A DNA stretch of 64,000 nt from an uncultured Clostridia bacterium (lineage in GTDB: Bacteria > Bacillota > Clostridia > Lachnospirales > Anaerotignaceae), in assembly GCA_910587195.1 (NCBI GenBank), contig CAJUKL010000004.1, positions 12,012-76,011 of the forward strand, read 5' to 3'. The notes below the pieces were generated by a model. The model was not told the origin of the DNA. It was given only the letters and a program-made list of their open reading frames with translations, and made no database searches. This document shows positions 1 to 8,480 of this stretch, one piece after another. Every line of letters starts with the position of its first letter. Within the stretch, counting starts at the first letter, position 1. The translations under genes and the position numbers were made by a program.

Positions 1-129
1 CTGTCCCTCTTTTGAAAAAGTTACTTTGTCGCCCTTTGAAGGAGTATCTTTTTTTTCTTCCGACTTTGCAAAGTGAGCAGTGTGTAGTGTAGATATTTGC
101 CGAGCAAGCGGATTTAATTTAACATTCAT
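1..129 (-). CDS. N-terminal fragment of an unknown small protein (cut by window edge)
   Basis: An ATG at 127-129 on the minus strand follows a good ribosome site (GGAGAGGG, 6-7 nt upstream) and opens a frame of 43 codons that runs off the left edge without a stop. The visible residues start MNVKLNPLARQIST and are rich in Lys, Ser and Thr, without a signal peptide or membrane segment. I do not recognise the family. The Ser/Thr/Lys-rich, apparently disordered N-terminus is loosely like that of the unknown protein at 26394-27032, but this is an impression, not homology. Function unknown. Confidence 0.55.
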   Translation of the reverse strand, partial: MNVKLNPLARQISTLHTAHFAKSEEKKDTPSKGDKVTFSKEGQ

Positions 130-191
130 AAATTCCCTCTCCTTTTTTATTTTTATTATCGGCAGATTTTACAAAAAATTAAGTTATACAT

Positions 192-227
192 AAAAAAGCC
201 CTAAGAGAACTACTCTCAAGGCTTTTT
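192..227 (-). terminator. Intrinsic terminator downstream of the cyuA-like gene
   Basis: An inverted repeat (AAAAAGCC with GGCTTTTT, plus an inner GAGA/TCTC) flanked by A and T runs lies about 20 bp beyond the stop codon at 246. It would terminate the minus-strand gene, and because it is flanked by A and T tracts it may work in both directions. Confidence 0.75.
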
Positions 228-245
228 AGATAATTCAAACAAGGT

Positions 246-1526
246 TCAATCTACACAGGTCATAATTCTCAAGATTTCTTTGTCTGTTTCACGCATACCA
301 TCTTTTCCCAGTCTACCGATATTTTTGATAGTGTTTTCAATTCCCTTTGATACAACACCATCTCCACCATAAAACTGTTGTCCTTTTACATACATATCAT
401 ATCCAAAGATACCAGCATCAACCGCTGTTGCAATTTTTGCTGCACAAGATGCCTTTGCACCATCACATATAATACCTGATGTAATCGCAAGCGCATTTAC
501 AATGGTATGTGTAATATCTTCATAGCTACCACCTTTTAAATAGACAATACCTGCTCCTGCTGCTGCACCTGCACTGACTGCACCACAATAGGCTGACAAA
601 TATCCTATGCCTGTTTTATTGTGTATTGCAATTAAGTTGGAAAGGATTAATGCCCTATATAGTTTTTCTTTGTCTACCTTTAATTCTTTGGCATATTCTA
701 TGACAGGTAAAGAAACAGTCATACCTTGATTACCACTACCAGAATTGATAACAACAGGCAATTCACAACCACTCATTCTTGCATCAGAACCCGCTGCTGC
801 TGTTGCTTTTGCACGATTTCTAATGTCATTTCCATATGTTTCTAATAATACAGAACCTATATTTGCACCATAATTATTTTTTAATCCTTCTTCTGCAATC
901 GCACTGTTATATTCTATTTGTCTATCTAATACTTCTTTGACATCTTCTATATCTGCTGTTTGTGCAAAATCATAAATTTCTTGCACAGAAAGCATACTAT
1001 AATCTGGAACATTTTCTTGCACTTGTTGCACAACACCATTATCTAAAAGTACCTTACCATCTTTTTCGATATATACCACATTGCTATGTGCATTTGCAAT
1101 GCGAACCATAGCATAGCTATCTCCTTTATATACTTTTATAATAATATCTAAAAGTAAATCACTTTCTGCTTGTTTTACTTCAATTTTTGTGTTTTTCTTA
1201 TATTCTAAAAACTCTTTTTTTTGCTGTTCTGTAACATGACTTAATACTTCCAGTTCTAATGTTTCATCTCCTGCAACAATACCAATCGCTGCTGCTGCCT
1301 CAATTCCTTTTTCTCCATTGGTATTTGGCACAATAACACTTTTTACATTTTTAATAATATTGCCACTTGTTTCTATGATTACTTTGTCAGGCATTTGTCC
1401 TAATACTGCTCTTGCTTTTGCTGCACAATAGGCAAGTGCAATCGGTTCTGTACACCCCATTGCTACAACTAATTCTCTTTTTAATATAGCAACATACGTT
1501 TGATAACGTATATCCTTTTTTTCCAT
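246..1526 (-). CDS. cyuA: L-cysteine desulfidase / UPF0597 family protein (CyuA/YhaM-like)
   Basis: This 426-residue protein matches the UPF0597/serine dehydratase-alpha-like family, whose characterised members (CyuA, archaeal CdsB) use a [4Fe-4S] cluster to break L-cysteine into pyruvate, ammonia and sulfide in the cytoplasm. Visible landmarks are the N-terminal MGCTEP motif with Cys25, the glycine-rich GSGNQG motif in the middle, and a C-terminal cluster of cysteines in YCGAVSAG and CDGAKASCAAK, consistent with cluster ligands. Length is normal for the family. The start ATG has AGGAG 11 nt upstream. The gene stands alone between two terminators. The exact substrate (cysteine versus another beta-eliminable amino acid) is inferred from the family; the family call itself is firm. 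Confidence 0.85.
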   Translation of the reverse strand: MEKKDIRYQTYVAILKRELVVAMGCTEPIALAYCAAKARAVLGQMPDKVIIETSGNIIKNVKSVIVPNTNGEKGIEAAAAIGIVAGDETLELEVLSHVTEQQKKEFLEYKKNTKIEVKQAESDLLLDIIIKVYKGDSYAMVRIANAHSNVVYIEKDGKVLLDNGVVQQVQENVPDYSMLSVQEIYDFAQTADIEDVKEVLDRQIEYNSAIAEEGLKNNYGANIGSVLLETYGNDIRNRAKATAAAGSDARMSGCELPVVINSGSGNQGMTVSLPVIEYAKELKVDKEKLYRALILSNLIAIHNKTGIGYLSAYCGAVSAGAAAGAGIVYLKGGSYEDITHTIVNALAITSGIICDGAKASCAAKIATAVDAGIFGYDMYVKGQQFYGGDGVVSKGIENTIKNIGRLGKDGMRETDKEILRIMTCVD

Positions 1527-1610
1527 GGTTTTTCACACTCCTTTTGCTTTATAAATGTATTTTGGCATTTACAGAGTTATTTTATGATACATGTTTATAA
1601 TTTTCTGATG

Positions 1611-1640
1611 AAAAAGCTCCTCATGATGAGGAGCTTTTTT
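1611..1640 (-). terminator. Intrinsic terminator after the aminotransferase
   Basis: A near-perfect palindrome (AAAAAGCTCCTCAT followed directly by its complement, ending in TTTTTT) starts 7 bp past the stop codon at 1647. It is symmetrical enough to act on both strands, but only the minus-strand gene ends here. Confidence 0.85.
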
Positions 1641-1646
1641 GATTTT

Positions 1647-2831
1647 TTATTTCATAAAAGATTTTAACACTTTGCCAAGACTTGCAATACCTTGTTCAAT
1701 TTTATCATCTGGCATACAAGAATAGTTCATTCTAAATGTGTTTTCGTGTCCGCCATTAGGGAAGAAAGAACCACCAGGAACATAAGCAACTTTTTCTTCA
1801 ATACATTTTACAGCAACTTCTCTTGCATTCATGTATTCAGGCAATACAACCCATGTAAATAATCCGCCATCTGGATGAGTATATTCAATACCTTCTGGGA
1901 ATTCACGTTTCATTGCATTAAGCATAACGTCACGTCTGTGACCATATACTTCTTTAATTTTTGCAACATGTTCATCTAAATTGTACATATCCATAAATTT
2001 GTCAACTTCTAACTGAGAAACAGTAGATGGCTGTAAGTCAGCACCTTGTTTTACAAAGTTATATTTTTCTAAAATTGTAGGGTCTGCACAAACCCAACCA
2101 AGACGATAGCCAGGTGCTAAAATTTTGGAGAAAGTTCCCAAGAAAACAACAAGACCTTTTGTATCAAGAGATTTCAAAGATGGCATATTTTCGCCTTCAA
2201 ATCTTAATTCACCATAAGGGTTGTCCTCTATAGTAGGAATTTCATATTTGTTGATAATTTCCATAAATTTCTTTCTTCTTTCCAAAGGCCATGTTCTACC
2301 TGTTGGATTTTGGAAGTCAGGGATAACATAAATCATTTTTACATTTTCTGTTGTTTGAATGATTTTTTCCAATTCTTCCATAATCATACCATTATTGTCA
2401 GTTGGAACTTCAATAAATTTAGGGCAGTTAATTTTAAAAGCGTTGATTGCGCCTAAGTAAGATGGGCTTTCCATTAACACAACGTCGCCTTCATTTAAGA
2501 AAACACGACCAGAAAAGTCAAGTCCCTGTTGAGAACCGTTTGTAATTAAAATATTTTCGATACTAGCATTGATACCATTTTTTGCTTTCATTCTGTCAAC
2601 AATTTTTTGTCTTAAAGAATCAATACCATCTGTTGTAGAATATTGCATTGCTTCTTGTCCGCTTTCACTCATAACAGCCATAGCTGCTGCTTTCATGCCT
2701 TCTACAGGGAATAATTCTTTTGCTGGCAAACCACCTGCGAAAGAGATAATATCAGGTTGTTGTGTTAATTTTAAGAGCTCTCTAATTTCTGAACCCTTTA
2801 ATTGTTCCACTCTGTCTGAAAATTTGACCAT
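1647..2831 (-). CDS. PLP-dependent aminotransferase, 2-aminoadipate/LysN-like (class I/II)
   Basis: The 394-residue protein has the fold-type I aminotransferase layout: FAGGLPAKELFP near residue 31, PDFQNPTGR at 171-179, the Asp of IEDNPYGELRF at 203 that contacts the pyridine nitrogen, the PLP lysine Lys236 in GTFSKILAPGYRLGW, and a late FRMNYS arginine for the substrate carboxylate. This is typical of the MocR-related stand-alone aminotransferases that act on 2-aminoadipate, branched-chain or aromatic amino acids. No GntR domain is attached. The start ATG is preceded by AGGAGG 8-9 nt upstream. The next genes upstream on the same strand make acetolactate, so a branched-chain transamination role is possible; this is inference. 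Substrate not decidable here. Confidence 0.85.
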   Translation of the reverse strand: MVKFSDRVEQLKGSEIRELLKLTQQPDIISFAGGLPAKELFPVEGMKAAAMAVMSESGQEAMQYSTTDGIDSLRQKIVDRMKAKNGINASIENILITNGSQQGLDFSGRVFLNEGDVVLMESPSYLGAINAFKINCPKFIEVPTDNNGMIMEELEKIIQTTENVKMIYVIPDFQNPTGRTWPLERRKKFMEIINKYEIPTIEDNPYGELRFEGENMPSLKSLDTKGLVVFLGTFSKILAPGYRLGWVCADPTILEKYNFVKQGADLQPSTVSQLEVDKFMDMYNLDEHVAKIKEVYGHRRDVMLNAMKREFPEGIEYTHPDGGLFTWVVLPEYMNAREVAVKCIEEKVAYVPGGSFFPNGGHENTFRMNYSCMPDDKIEQGIASLGKVLKSFMK

Positions 2832-3083
2832 TTTAAAATTCCTCCTTTATTTTTTCATAGGTTTATATTATGCAAGATGCAGTTTTTTACCAGATGCCCA
2901 AATAATAAAGTGAAAACTGCTCTTGTTAGGGGCAAATGGTTCTTTATACTTATTTAACCACAAAAAGCATAAAAAGTCAAATTATTTCTATAAAACTATC
3001 GTCAAATTCCATAATGTTTTTTTAAAAAAACAAAAGTTATTGTATGACTTAAACAATAATATGTTATTTGTTTTTACTTTATT

Positions 3084-3587
3084 TTAGCCATTTGATATGC
3101 TCATTGCCTCAATGGAAACAACACCACCTCGGACAATTTCCATATCATGAAATTTTTTGGATAAAAGATTAATTAAATCATTATTACCAATTTCTGAATT
3201 AACAGACTGTAATATTAATCTTTCCATATCATAATCAATAATAGAAGCACGAAATATTTTTGCAATAGAAATAACTTCTTCCTTTTCTACTGGAGAATTA
3301 ATTTTTAACTTAATAAACATTAACTCTTTCATATGAGTTGGTATGTCTGTCAAGTCAATAATTTTGATAACTTCCACACAACGATTCATTTGTTTTTTAA
3401 TCTGTTCAAAAGTAGCATCATTACTTAAAAAACTAAAAGTCATGCGGGAAATGGTAGGGTCTGCTGTTGTTCCTACTGTAATTGTTTCAATATTGTATAA
3501 TTTGCTAGAACAAATTCCTGATATTTTTGCTAATACGCCAACTTGGTTTTCTACAAATACCGCTAGCCATCTTTTTTTAATGTCCAT
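3084..3587 (-). CDS. ilvN: Acetolactate synthase small (regulatory) subunit, first copy
   Basis: A 167-residue ACT-domain protein that matches IlvN/IlvH: N-terminal WLAVFVENQVGVLAKISG, then a second ferredoxin-like half, of normal length. It would bind the catalytic subunit encoded just upstream (3744-5477) and confer valine feedback control in isoleucine/valine synthesis. The open frame extends 45 codons further upstream, but that part is Lys/Asn-rich, overlaps repeat sequence and lacks homology. The ATG at 3585-3587 has GGGAGAGG 5 nt upstream, so I use it. The 156-bp gap to ilvB holds a hairpin repeat. A second, more divergent small subunit is at 38358. Confidence 0.9.
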   Translation of the reverse strand: MDIKKRWLAVFVENQVGVLAKISGICSSKLYNIETITVGTTADPTISRMTFSFLSNDATFEQIKKQMNRCVEVIKIIDLTDIPTHMKELMFIKLKINSPVEKEEVISIAKIFRASIIDYDMERLILQSVNSEIGNNDLINLLSKKFHDMEIVRGGVVSIEAMSISNG

Positions 3588-3683
3588 ATTTTCCTCTCCC
3601 TTTTTTGCTTTCTTTCCAAAAAATCTTTTGTTTTTTGCTTGCGTTTTGTTGTCCTCTCTATTGTAGTTTTTGTTCTCGTTCTG

Positions 3684-3743
3684 TTTGATAAAGTTAAAGT
3701 TCTTTCGATTCCTTTCTTTCAAGAAAGGAATTCAAGAAAGGAA
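3684..3743 (-). repeat. Short module of the stop-codon hairpin repeat, after ilvB
   Basis: Reading on the minus strand, the sequence directly after the ilvB TAA (3744-3746) is TTCCTTTCTTGAA twice in tandem, followed by AGAAAGGAA and the typical following CGAAAGAACTTTAAC. The 11-bp arms ATTCCTTTCTT (3708-3718) and AAGAAAGGAAT (3721-3731) are perfect complements. Only the first module of the long repeat is present here. It could form a hairpin in the ilvB-ilvN mRNA spacer. Confidence 0.75.
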
Positions 3744-5477
3744 TTAGTTTTCTTCTAGTATCATATTATCCAATGTGCCACCATGTCTTACAATAGGAAG
3801 CACAATATCATATCTTTCTAAAATAAATTCTACCAATACAGGTGCTTTGTTTTGTTTTGCTGTTTCTGCTGCCTTTTTTAAAGTTTCTTCAATTTCACTT
3901 TCTTGTGTTACTCGATATGCCTGTACATTATAACTTTCTGCAAATTTTAAAAAATCTGGTAGATAAGGAGGACAATCTTCAGGTGTAGTACATTTTTTTC
4001 TTTGACAGCTTTTTCGTTCTTTTAGACAGGTACCAAAATAATGTTTTTCGCAAAAATATTGTTGTTGTTGACGTACCATGCCTAAAACACTATTATTAAA
4101 TACTAATATGACAACGGGCAATTCCCATGCCACAGCAGTTGCCATTTCTGCCATATTCATTTGAAAACCGCCATCTCCCGTAATGCAAATAACTTGTTTT
4201 TCTGGAAAAGCAAGCTGTGCTCCTAATGCTGCTGGAAATCCAAAGCCCATAGCACCCAATCCACCAGAAGTTAATAATTTTTTATGATTGTTTAATTCTA
4301 AAAATTGTGTTGTCCACATTTGATGTTGTCCAACATCTGTAACTGCAATAAAATCATCAAAAATATGGTTGATTCCTTCAATGATTGTTTGAGGGTTGAC
4401 ATAATTTCCTTGTTTTACACCAAGCGGATATTCCTCTTTCCATTTTCTTACTTGCTCTACCCATTCTCCAGCTTCCCGTTGTTTTACCATTGTCAACATT
4501 TTTTCAATGGCTAATTTTGCGTCGCCAACCACAGGAACATCTACTTTAATGTTTCGAGAAATGGCTGCTGTATCAATATCAATGTGAACAATTTTTGCTC
4601 CTTTTGCAAATTCGCTTATTTTTCCGGTAATTCTATCATTAAATCGTGTACCAATCGAAAATAATAAATCACATTCACTAACTGCTTTGTTTGCTGCATA
4701 ACAACCATGCATACCCATACTACCCACATATAAAGGGTGGTTTGTGGGAATAGCACCTTTTCCCATAACAGTTGTGACAACAGGAATATTTACTGTTTCT
4801 GCAAGCTGAAGAAATTCTTCATTTGCATGAGCAATATTGATTCCCCCCCCACAAAGAAAAAGTGGCTTTTTAACATCTTTTAATAATTTTAAAGCTCTTT
4901 TAAGCTGTCCTACATGGACATCAGAATTTGGTTTATATCCTCTAATATATACTTCTGATGGATAGCTGTCTTTTCGCATTTCTTTCATAATGTTAGAAGG
5001 TAAATCTACTACAACTGGACCAGGTTTTCCAGTTCGTGCAATATAAAATGCTTCCTTAATAATTCTACCTAAATCTTTTCTATCCCTTACCATAACCCCA
5101 TATTTACATACGCTTCTTGTAATACCTATAAAATCAACTTCTTGAAAAGCATCATTACCAATCAATTCCAAAGGAACTTGTCCTGTGAAACACACCAAAG
5201 GGACACTATCATAGTTTGCATTTGCAATTCCTGTTACCAAATTTGTTGCACCTGGTCCGCTTGTTGCAATACAAACCCCTACTTTTCCTGTTGCCCTTGC
5301 ATAACCATCTGCTGCATGTACGGCGGCTTGTTCATGACGAGGCAGTATCAAACGAATATCATCTTGTTTGTAAAGTTCATCAAAAATATCAAGCACATAT
5401 CCACCAGGATAGCCAAATATTGTGTCAACTCCTTCTTCTTTTAATGCTTCTAGCCAAAGCTGTGTTCCCTTTTTCAT
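3744..5477 (-). CDS. ilvB: Acetolactate synthase large (catalytic) subunit with cysteine-rich insertion
   Basis: The 577-residue protein is a ThDP-dependent acetohydroxyacid synthase, condensing pyruvate with pyruvate or 2-ketobutyrate. It shows the glutamate in LPRHEQAAVHAADGYARA that activates ThDP, the central FAD-type domain, and the C-terminal ThDP/Mg site ITGDGGFQMNMAEMATA with the downstream Asn. It is about 20 residues longer than the second copy (36672-38339), mainly because of a segment at 476-505 holding Cys476, 484, 491, 496 and 502, just after the conserved GMVRQQQQ stretch near the active site entrance. The start ATG follows AGGAGG closely. ilvN follows. A terminator-like hairpin in the leader suggests attenuation. 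It could serve biosynthesis or acetoin production; the paired ilvN favours biosynthesis. Confidence 0.92.
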   Translation of the reverse strand: MKKGTQLWLEALKEEGVDTIFGYPGGYVLDIFDELYKQDDIRLILPRHEQAAVHAADGYARATGKVGVCIATSGPGATNLVTGIANANYDSVPLVCFTGQVPLELIGNDAFQEVDFIGITRSVCKYGVMVRDRKDLGRIIKEAFYIARTGKPGPVVVDLPSNIMKEMRKDSYPSEVYIRGYKPNSDVHVGQLKRALKLLKDVKKPLFLCGGGINIAHANEEFLQLAETVNIPVVTTVMGKGAIPTNHPLYVGSMGMHGCYAANKAVSECDLLFSIGTRFNDRITGKISEFAKGAKIVHIDIDTAAISRNIKVDVPVVGDAKLAIEKMLTMVKQREAGEWVEQVRKWKEEYPLGVKQGNYVNPQTIIEGINHIFDDFIAVTDVGQHQMWTTQFLELNNHKKLLTSGGLGAMGFGFPAALGAQLAFPEKQVICITGDGGFQMNMAEMATAVAWELPVVILVFNNSVLGMVRQQQQYFCEKHYFGTCLKERKSCQRKKCTTPEDCPPYLPDFLKFAESYNVQAYRVTQESEIEETLKKAAETAKQNKAPVLVEFILERYDIVLPIVRHGGTLDNMILEEN

Positions 5478-5510
5478 AAAAAAATAACCTCCTTAAATCT
5501 TTTGTATATC

Positions 5511-5541
5511 AAAAATGCCCTAATCTGTATTTGATTAGGGC
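5511..5541 (-). promoter_or_regulatory. Terminator-like hairpin in the ilvB leader (possible attenuator)
   Basis: On the minus strand GCCCTAATC pairs perfectly with GATTAGGGC across a 7-nt loop and is followed by ATTTTT. It sits about 35 bp before the ilvB start codon and only about 15-20 bp after a candidate -10 box (5559-5564). A terminator in this place can only act on the ilvB leader, so it probably regulates by premature termination. No T-box or leader peptide is visible to explain how. Confidence 0.55.
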
Positions 5542-5558
5542 GTTTGCTACATGAAATT

Positions 5559-5564
5559 ATTATA
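5559..5564 (-). promoter_or_regulatory. Candidate -10 box for ilvB
   Basis: TATAAT on the minus strand, preceded by GC and a long A/T run; the -35 region is poor (TTTTCA at 17 bp). It would start a leader of about 70 nt that contains the hairpin at 5511-5541. Confidence 0.45.
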
Positions 5565-5699
5565 GCACAAAAAAATTTTTTGAAAAGAGTTTTTTAAACC
5601 TTCTTTGTTTCAGAAAAATTTTAAATTGTCAAAAAACTTTTATAAATTCTTAAATTTTTGTGGATTATTATTGTTTCTCTAAAATTTATTGGTTTGCTA

Positions 5700-5727
5700 T
5701 TGCATTTTGATAGGAATATAGTATAAT
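5700..5727 (+). promoter_or_regulatory. Candidate promoter of the XRE-cupin regulator, with two direct repeats downstream
   Basis: TTGCAT (5700-5705), 16 bp, TATAAT (5722-5727). Just downstream, the octamer GTTTAGTA occurs at 5735-5742 and 5757-5764, spaced 22 bp (two helical turns), which could be an autoregulatory operator. Confidence 0.5.
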
Positions 5728-5796
5728 GTTATCTGTTTAGTAAAAATAATAGAATTGTTTAGTATTTCTAAAACTATAAACTTTAAGGAGAAAAGC

Positions 5797-6330
5797 ATGG
5801 ACATTGGTCATAAAATTAAACAGCTTCGGATTCAAAACGGATTGACATTAGAAGAACTTGCTTCCAGAACAGAATTGACAAAAGGTTTTTTATCTCAGTT
5901 AGAACGCAATTTAACTTCTCCTTCTATTATTACACTGGCGGATATTGTAGAGGCATTAGGAAGTAGTATGTCTGATTTTTTTAAAGAAGATACAGAAGAA
6001 AAAATTGTGTTTCAAAAAAAGGATTTTTTTGTAGATAAAAGAGAACATTATACTGTAAATTGGATTGTACCAAACACACAAAAAAATGCAATGGAACCTA
6101 TTTTAATAGAACTGCCACAGCATGGAGTTTCTTTTGAAGTTGCCCCACACAGTGGAGAAGAATTTGGTTATGTCATAGAAGGGTGTATTGCACTTATTTG
6201 TGGTGAAAAAACATATACCGTACATAAAGGAGAAACCTTTTATTTAAACGGCAGGACATTCCACCACATAAAAAATGAAAAAAAGACACTTGCAAAAATA
6301 CTTTGGATTTCTACTCCCCCCCTATTTTAA
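5797..6330 (+). CDS. XRE-family regulator with C-terminal cupin domain (polyamine operon regulator-like)
   Basis: The 177-residue protein has an N-terminal helix-turn-helix (IGHKIKQLRIQNGLTLEEL, recognition part TKGFLSQLERNLTSPS) and a C-terminal cupin barrel (HSGEEFGYVIEG and LNGRTFHHIKN). This architecture is that of PuuR-type regulators that sense polyamines or related small molecules. It lies directly upstream of potABCD on the same strand, separated by two repeat units, so control of polyamine uptake is the likely job. The ATG at 5797 has AAGGAG 7 nt upstream and is preferred over the upstream in-frame ATG at 5755. The stop TAA (6328-6330) abuts a hairpin repeat with no intervening base. 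Confidence 0.85.
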   Translation: MDIGHKIKQLRIQNGLTLEELASRTELTKGFLSQLERNLTSPSIITLADIVEALGSSMSDFFKEDTEEKIVFQKKDFFVDKREHYTVNWIVPNTQKNAMEPILIELPQHGVSFEVAPHSGEEFGYVIEGCIALICGEKTYTVHKGETFYLNGRTFHHIKNEKKTLAKILWISTPPLF

Positions 6331-6603
6331 CTTCCTTTCTTGAAAGAAAGTAAGCAAAGAACTTTTATGCAAAACTTCGTTTTGCTGCCGTATGTTGTAC
6401 TTGAGTAGTTGCTTTAGTGGAACGACAACGGAGCACCATCGGTTAAAAATTTGTTTTGTTCCGTATGCAGAAAATAAAGTTTTTGGTCAAGCTTTTTTCA
6501 AAAAGCTTGTAAGGGTTTGGGAACAAAGTTCCCAAGGTCTTTTACACTTGGAAGCGTGTTTTTGAAAGGGGTTGGGGAAACTTTTTACAAGTAAAAAAAG
6601 TTT
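6331..6603 (+). repeat. Modular hairpin repeat, first unit of a tandem dimer
   Basis: Begins at the base after the regulator stop codon with CTTCCTTTCTT/AAGAAAGTAAG arms, then GCAAAAC-TTC-GTTTTGC, CAAGCTTTTT-TC-AAAAAGCTTG, TTGGGAAC-AAA-GTTCCCAA, and finally GGGGAAACTTTTT pairing with AAAAAGTTTCCCC. Same module order as in the copies at 25844, 35855 and 38829. An open frame on the minus strand across it is not conserved and is not a gene. Confidence 0.9.
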
Positions 6604-6880
6604 CCCCAAGAACTTCCTTTCTTGAAAGAAAGTAAGCAAAGAACTTTTGTGCAAAACTAGCGTTTTGCTGCTGTATGTTGGAGTTGAGTAGTTGCTTAAG
6701 TGGAACAAAAACAGACCACCATCGGTTAAAAATTTGTTTTGTTCCATATGCAGAAAATAAAGTTTTTTGTCCAACTTTTTTTCAAAAAAGTTGGTAGGGT
6801 TCTGAACGTCCGGTGGACGTTCGTTTAGAACCGACCGGAGCGAAGCGTAGACTGGGCAACGCCCAAGGTTTTAAGTTTTT
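6604..6880 (+). repeat. Modular hairpin repeat, second unit of a tandem dimer
   Basis: Starts with the same module-one palindrome (6613-6636) and differs from the first unit by carrying CAACTTTTTT/AAAAAAGTTG and the nested palindrome GGTTCT...AACGTCC...GGACGTT...AGAACC, then GACCGGAGCGAAGCGTAGAC and TGGGCAACGCCCA. The dimer fills the whole gap to potA, leaving only its ribosome site. Confidence 0.88.
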
Positions 6881-6910
6881 AATCTTTTTACACTTGTATA
6901 GGAGGAAAAT

Positions 6911-8476
6911 ATGAGAAAACTAATACAGTTTAAAAATATTGTAAAAGATTTTGACGGACAGTTAGTATTGAAAGGAATTAACTTAGATATTTATGAAAAT
7001 GAATTTGTTACACTGCTTGGGCCAAGTGGCTGTGGCAAAACAACATTATTGCGTATTTTAGGTGGATTTTTAAACCAAACGGAAGGACATGTCATTTTTG
7101 ATAACGAAGAAATTAGCAATGTCCCCCCTTATAAAAGAGAAATTAATACTGTATTTCAAAAATATGCTCTTTTTCCTCATATGAATGTTTATGATAATAT
7201 TGCTTTTGGTTTAAAAATTAAAAAAGAACCAAAAGATATTATTGAGCAAAAAGTACAAAGAATGTTAAAATTAGTAAATTTAGAGGATTATGCTAAAAGA
7301 AATGTGACAGAATTGAGTGGCGGACAGCAACAAAGAATTGCCATTGCAAGAGCACTTGTCAATGAGCCTATGGTATTGCTTTTAGATGAACCACTTGGCG
7401 CATTAGATTTAAAATTGCGAAAAGAAATGCAGCACGAACTTAAAAAAATTCAGCAGGAGGTAGGAATTACATTTATTTATGTTACGCATGACCAAGAAGA
7501 AGCTTTGACCATGTCAGACAAAATTGTCGTAATGAAAGATGGAGAAATTCAACAAATTGGCTCCCCTACTGATATTTATAATGAACCTGTTAATGAATTT
7601 GTTGCAAAGTTTATTGGAGAAAGTAATATTATCGATGGAGTTATGTTAGATGATTACCGTGTAATGTTTGAAGATAAAATTTTTGACTGTGTTGATTATG
7701 GTTTTGATAAAAATGAAAAAATTGATGTTGTAATTCGTCCAGAAGATTTAGATATTGTTCCCAAAAAGGACGGAAAATTAAAGGGCATTGTTCGTTCTGT
7801 ATTGTTTAAAGGTGTTCATTATGAAACGATTGTTGAAACAAAGGTTGGCACAAGTATTACAGTACAAATGAAAGTATCTCATGAAAAACCGGTTGTCAAT
7901 CTGGAGGCAAATGAAAAAATGAGCGCCAATGATTTTTATTTAGATGTCAGTGATATAGAGGAATTAACAGAAGCTACTATTGTTGCTCGTGCAGATGCAC
8001 AGGCATGGAATCCAGATACAGAAGAATGGGTTTCTATTCAAAAAATAAGCTATGAAATTAAGCCAGAAAATGGCGTTTATCCTGTGACATTTTCTACTGC
8101 TGCTGGTACAAGTGTAACAGTCAATATGATTGTAAAAGATGAAAATAGCATTGTAAATAAAGAACATCAAGAAGAAATTTTTGCAGTAAACTTTTTTAAA
8201 ACAGTAGATGAATTAAAAGAAAGTATTGTTTTGGAAACCGATTTAAAAACATGGGCAAATGCTTCTGCTTTGAGTTTAGAAGAAAATACTGCTGTTGAAA
8301 TTACAAGTGTTCGTTATGATTTTGACCCGGAAAATATTACACCCGGAATCTACAATGTGACATTTGCAACAGAAGGGCATGAATATATGATTGATACAAC
8401 AGATAAATATGAGGTTGGTAGTGAAGTAGGACTGATGTTTCAGCCAGAGGATATTCATATTATGAAAAAGGAGTGA
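6911..8476 (+). CDS. potA: Spermidine/putrescine ABC importer ATPase, with duplicated Ig-like insertion
   Basis: The N-terminal 240 residues are a standard ABC ATPase: Walker [10 protein letters not shown] (37-45), signature LSGGQQQR (135-142), Walker B VLLLDEP (155-161) and the switch histidine in VTHDQ. It powers polyamine import with PotB, PotC and PotD encoded downstream in overlapping frames. PotA proteins are usually about 350-380 residues; this one has 521. The extra length lies inside the TOBE region: KGVHYET (about 300-306) and the terminal [21 protein letters not shown] half are separated by roughly residues 312-488. That insert holds two copies of an 86-residue unit, each starting GTS[IV]TV[QN]M (313 and 399) and ending in Y[PN]VTF[SA]T. 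The start has AGGAGG 6 nt upstream. Confidence 0.9.
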   Translation: MRKLIQFKNIVKDFDGQLVLKGINLDIYENEFVTLLGPSGCGKTTLLRILGGFLNQTEGHVIFDNEEISNVPPYKREINTVFQKYALFPHMNVYDNIAFGLKIKKEPKDIIEQKVQRMLKLVNLEDYAKRNVTELSGGQQQRIAIARALVNEPMVLLLDEPLGALDLKLRKEMQHELKKIQQEVGITFIYVTHDQEEALTMSDKIVVMKDGEIQQIGSPTDIYNEPVNEFVAKFIGESNIIDGVMLDDYRVMFEDKIFDCVDYGFDKNEKIDVVIRPEDLDIVPKKDGKLKGIVRSVLFKGVHYETIVETKVGTSITVQMKVSHEKPVVNLEANEKMSANDFYLDVSDIEELTEATIVARADAQAWNPDTEEWVSIQKISYEIKPENGVYPVTFSTAAGTSVTVNMIVKDENSIVNKEHQEEIFAVNFFKTVDELKESIVLETDLKTWANASALSLEENTAVEITSVRYDFDPENITPGIYNVTFATEGHEYMIDTTDKYEVGSEVGLMFQPEDIHIMKKE

Positions 8477-8480
8477 ATCT

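Noticed and set aside
3588..3722. N-terminal 45-codon extension of the first ilvN
   Set aside because: Lys/Asn-rich, overlaps a hairpin module, and a proper ribosome site lies before the internal ATG that gives the family N-terminus.
6487..6774. 95-codon minus-strand open frame between the XRE gene and potA
   Set aside because: It lies wholly within the hairpin repeats, has no ribosome site, and other repeat copies do not keep the frame.
7964..8458. Minus-strand open frames across the potA insertion
   Set aside because: They are antisense shadows of a well-supported plus-strand coding frame and lack ribosome sites.
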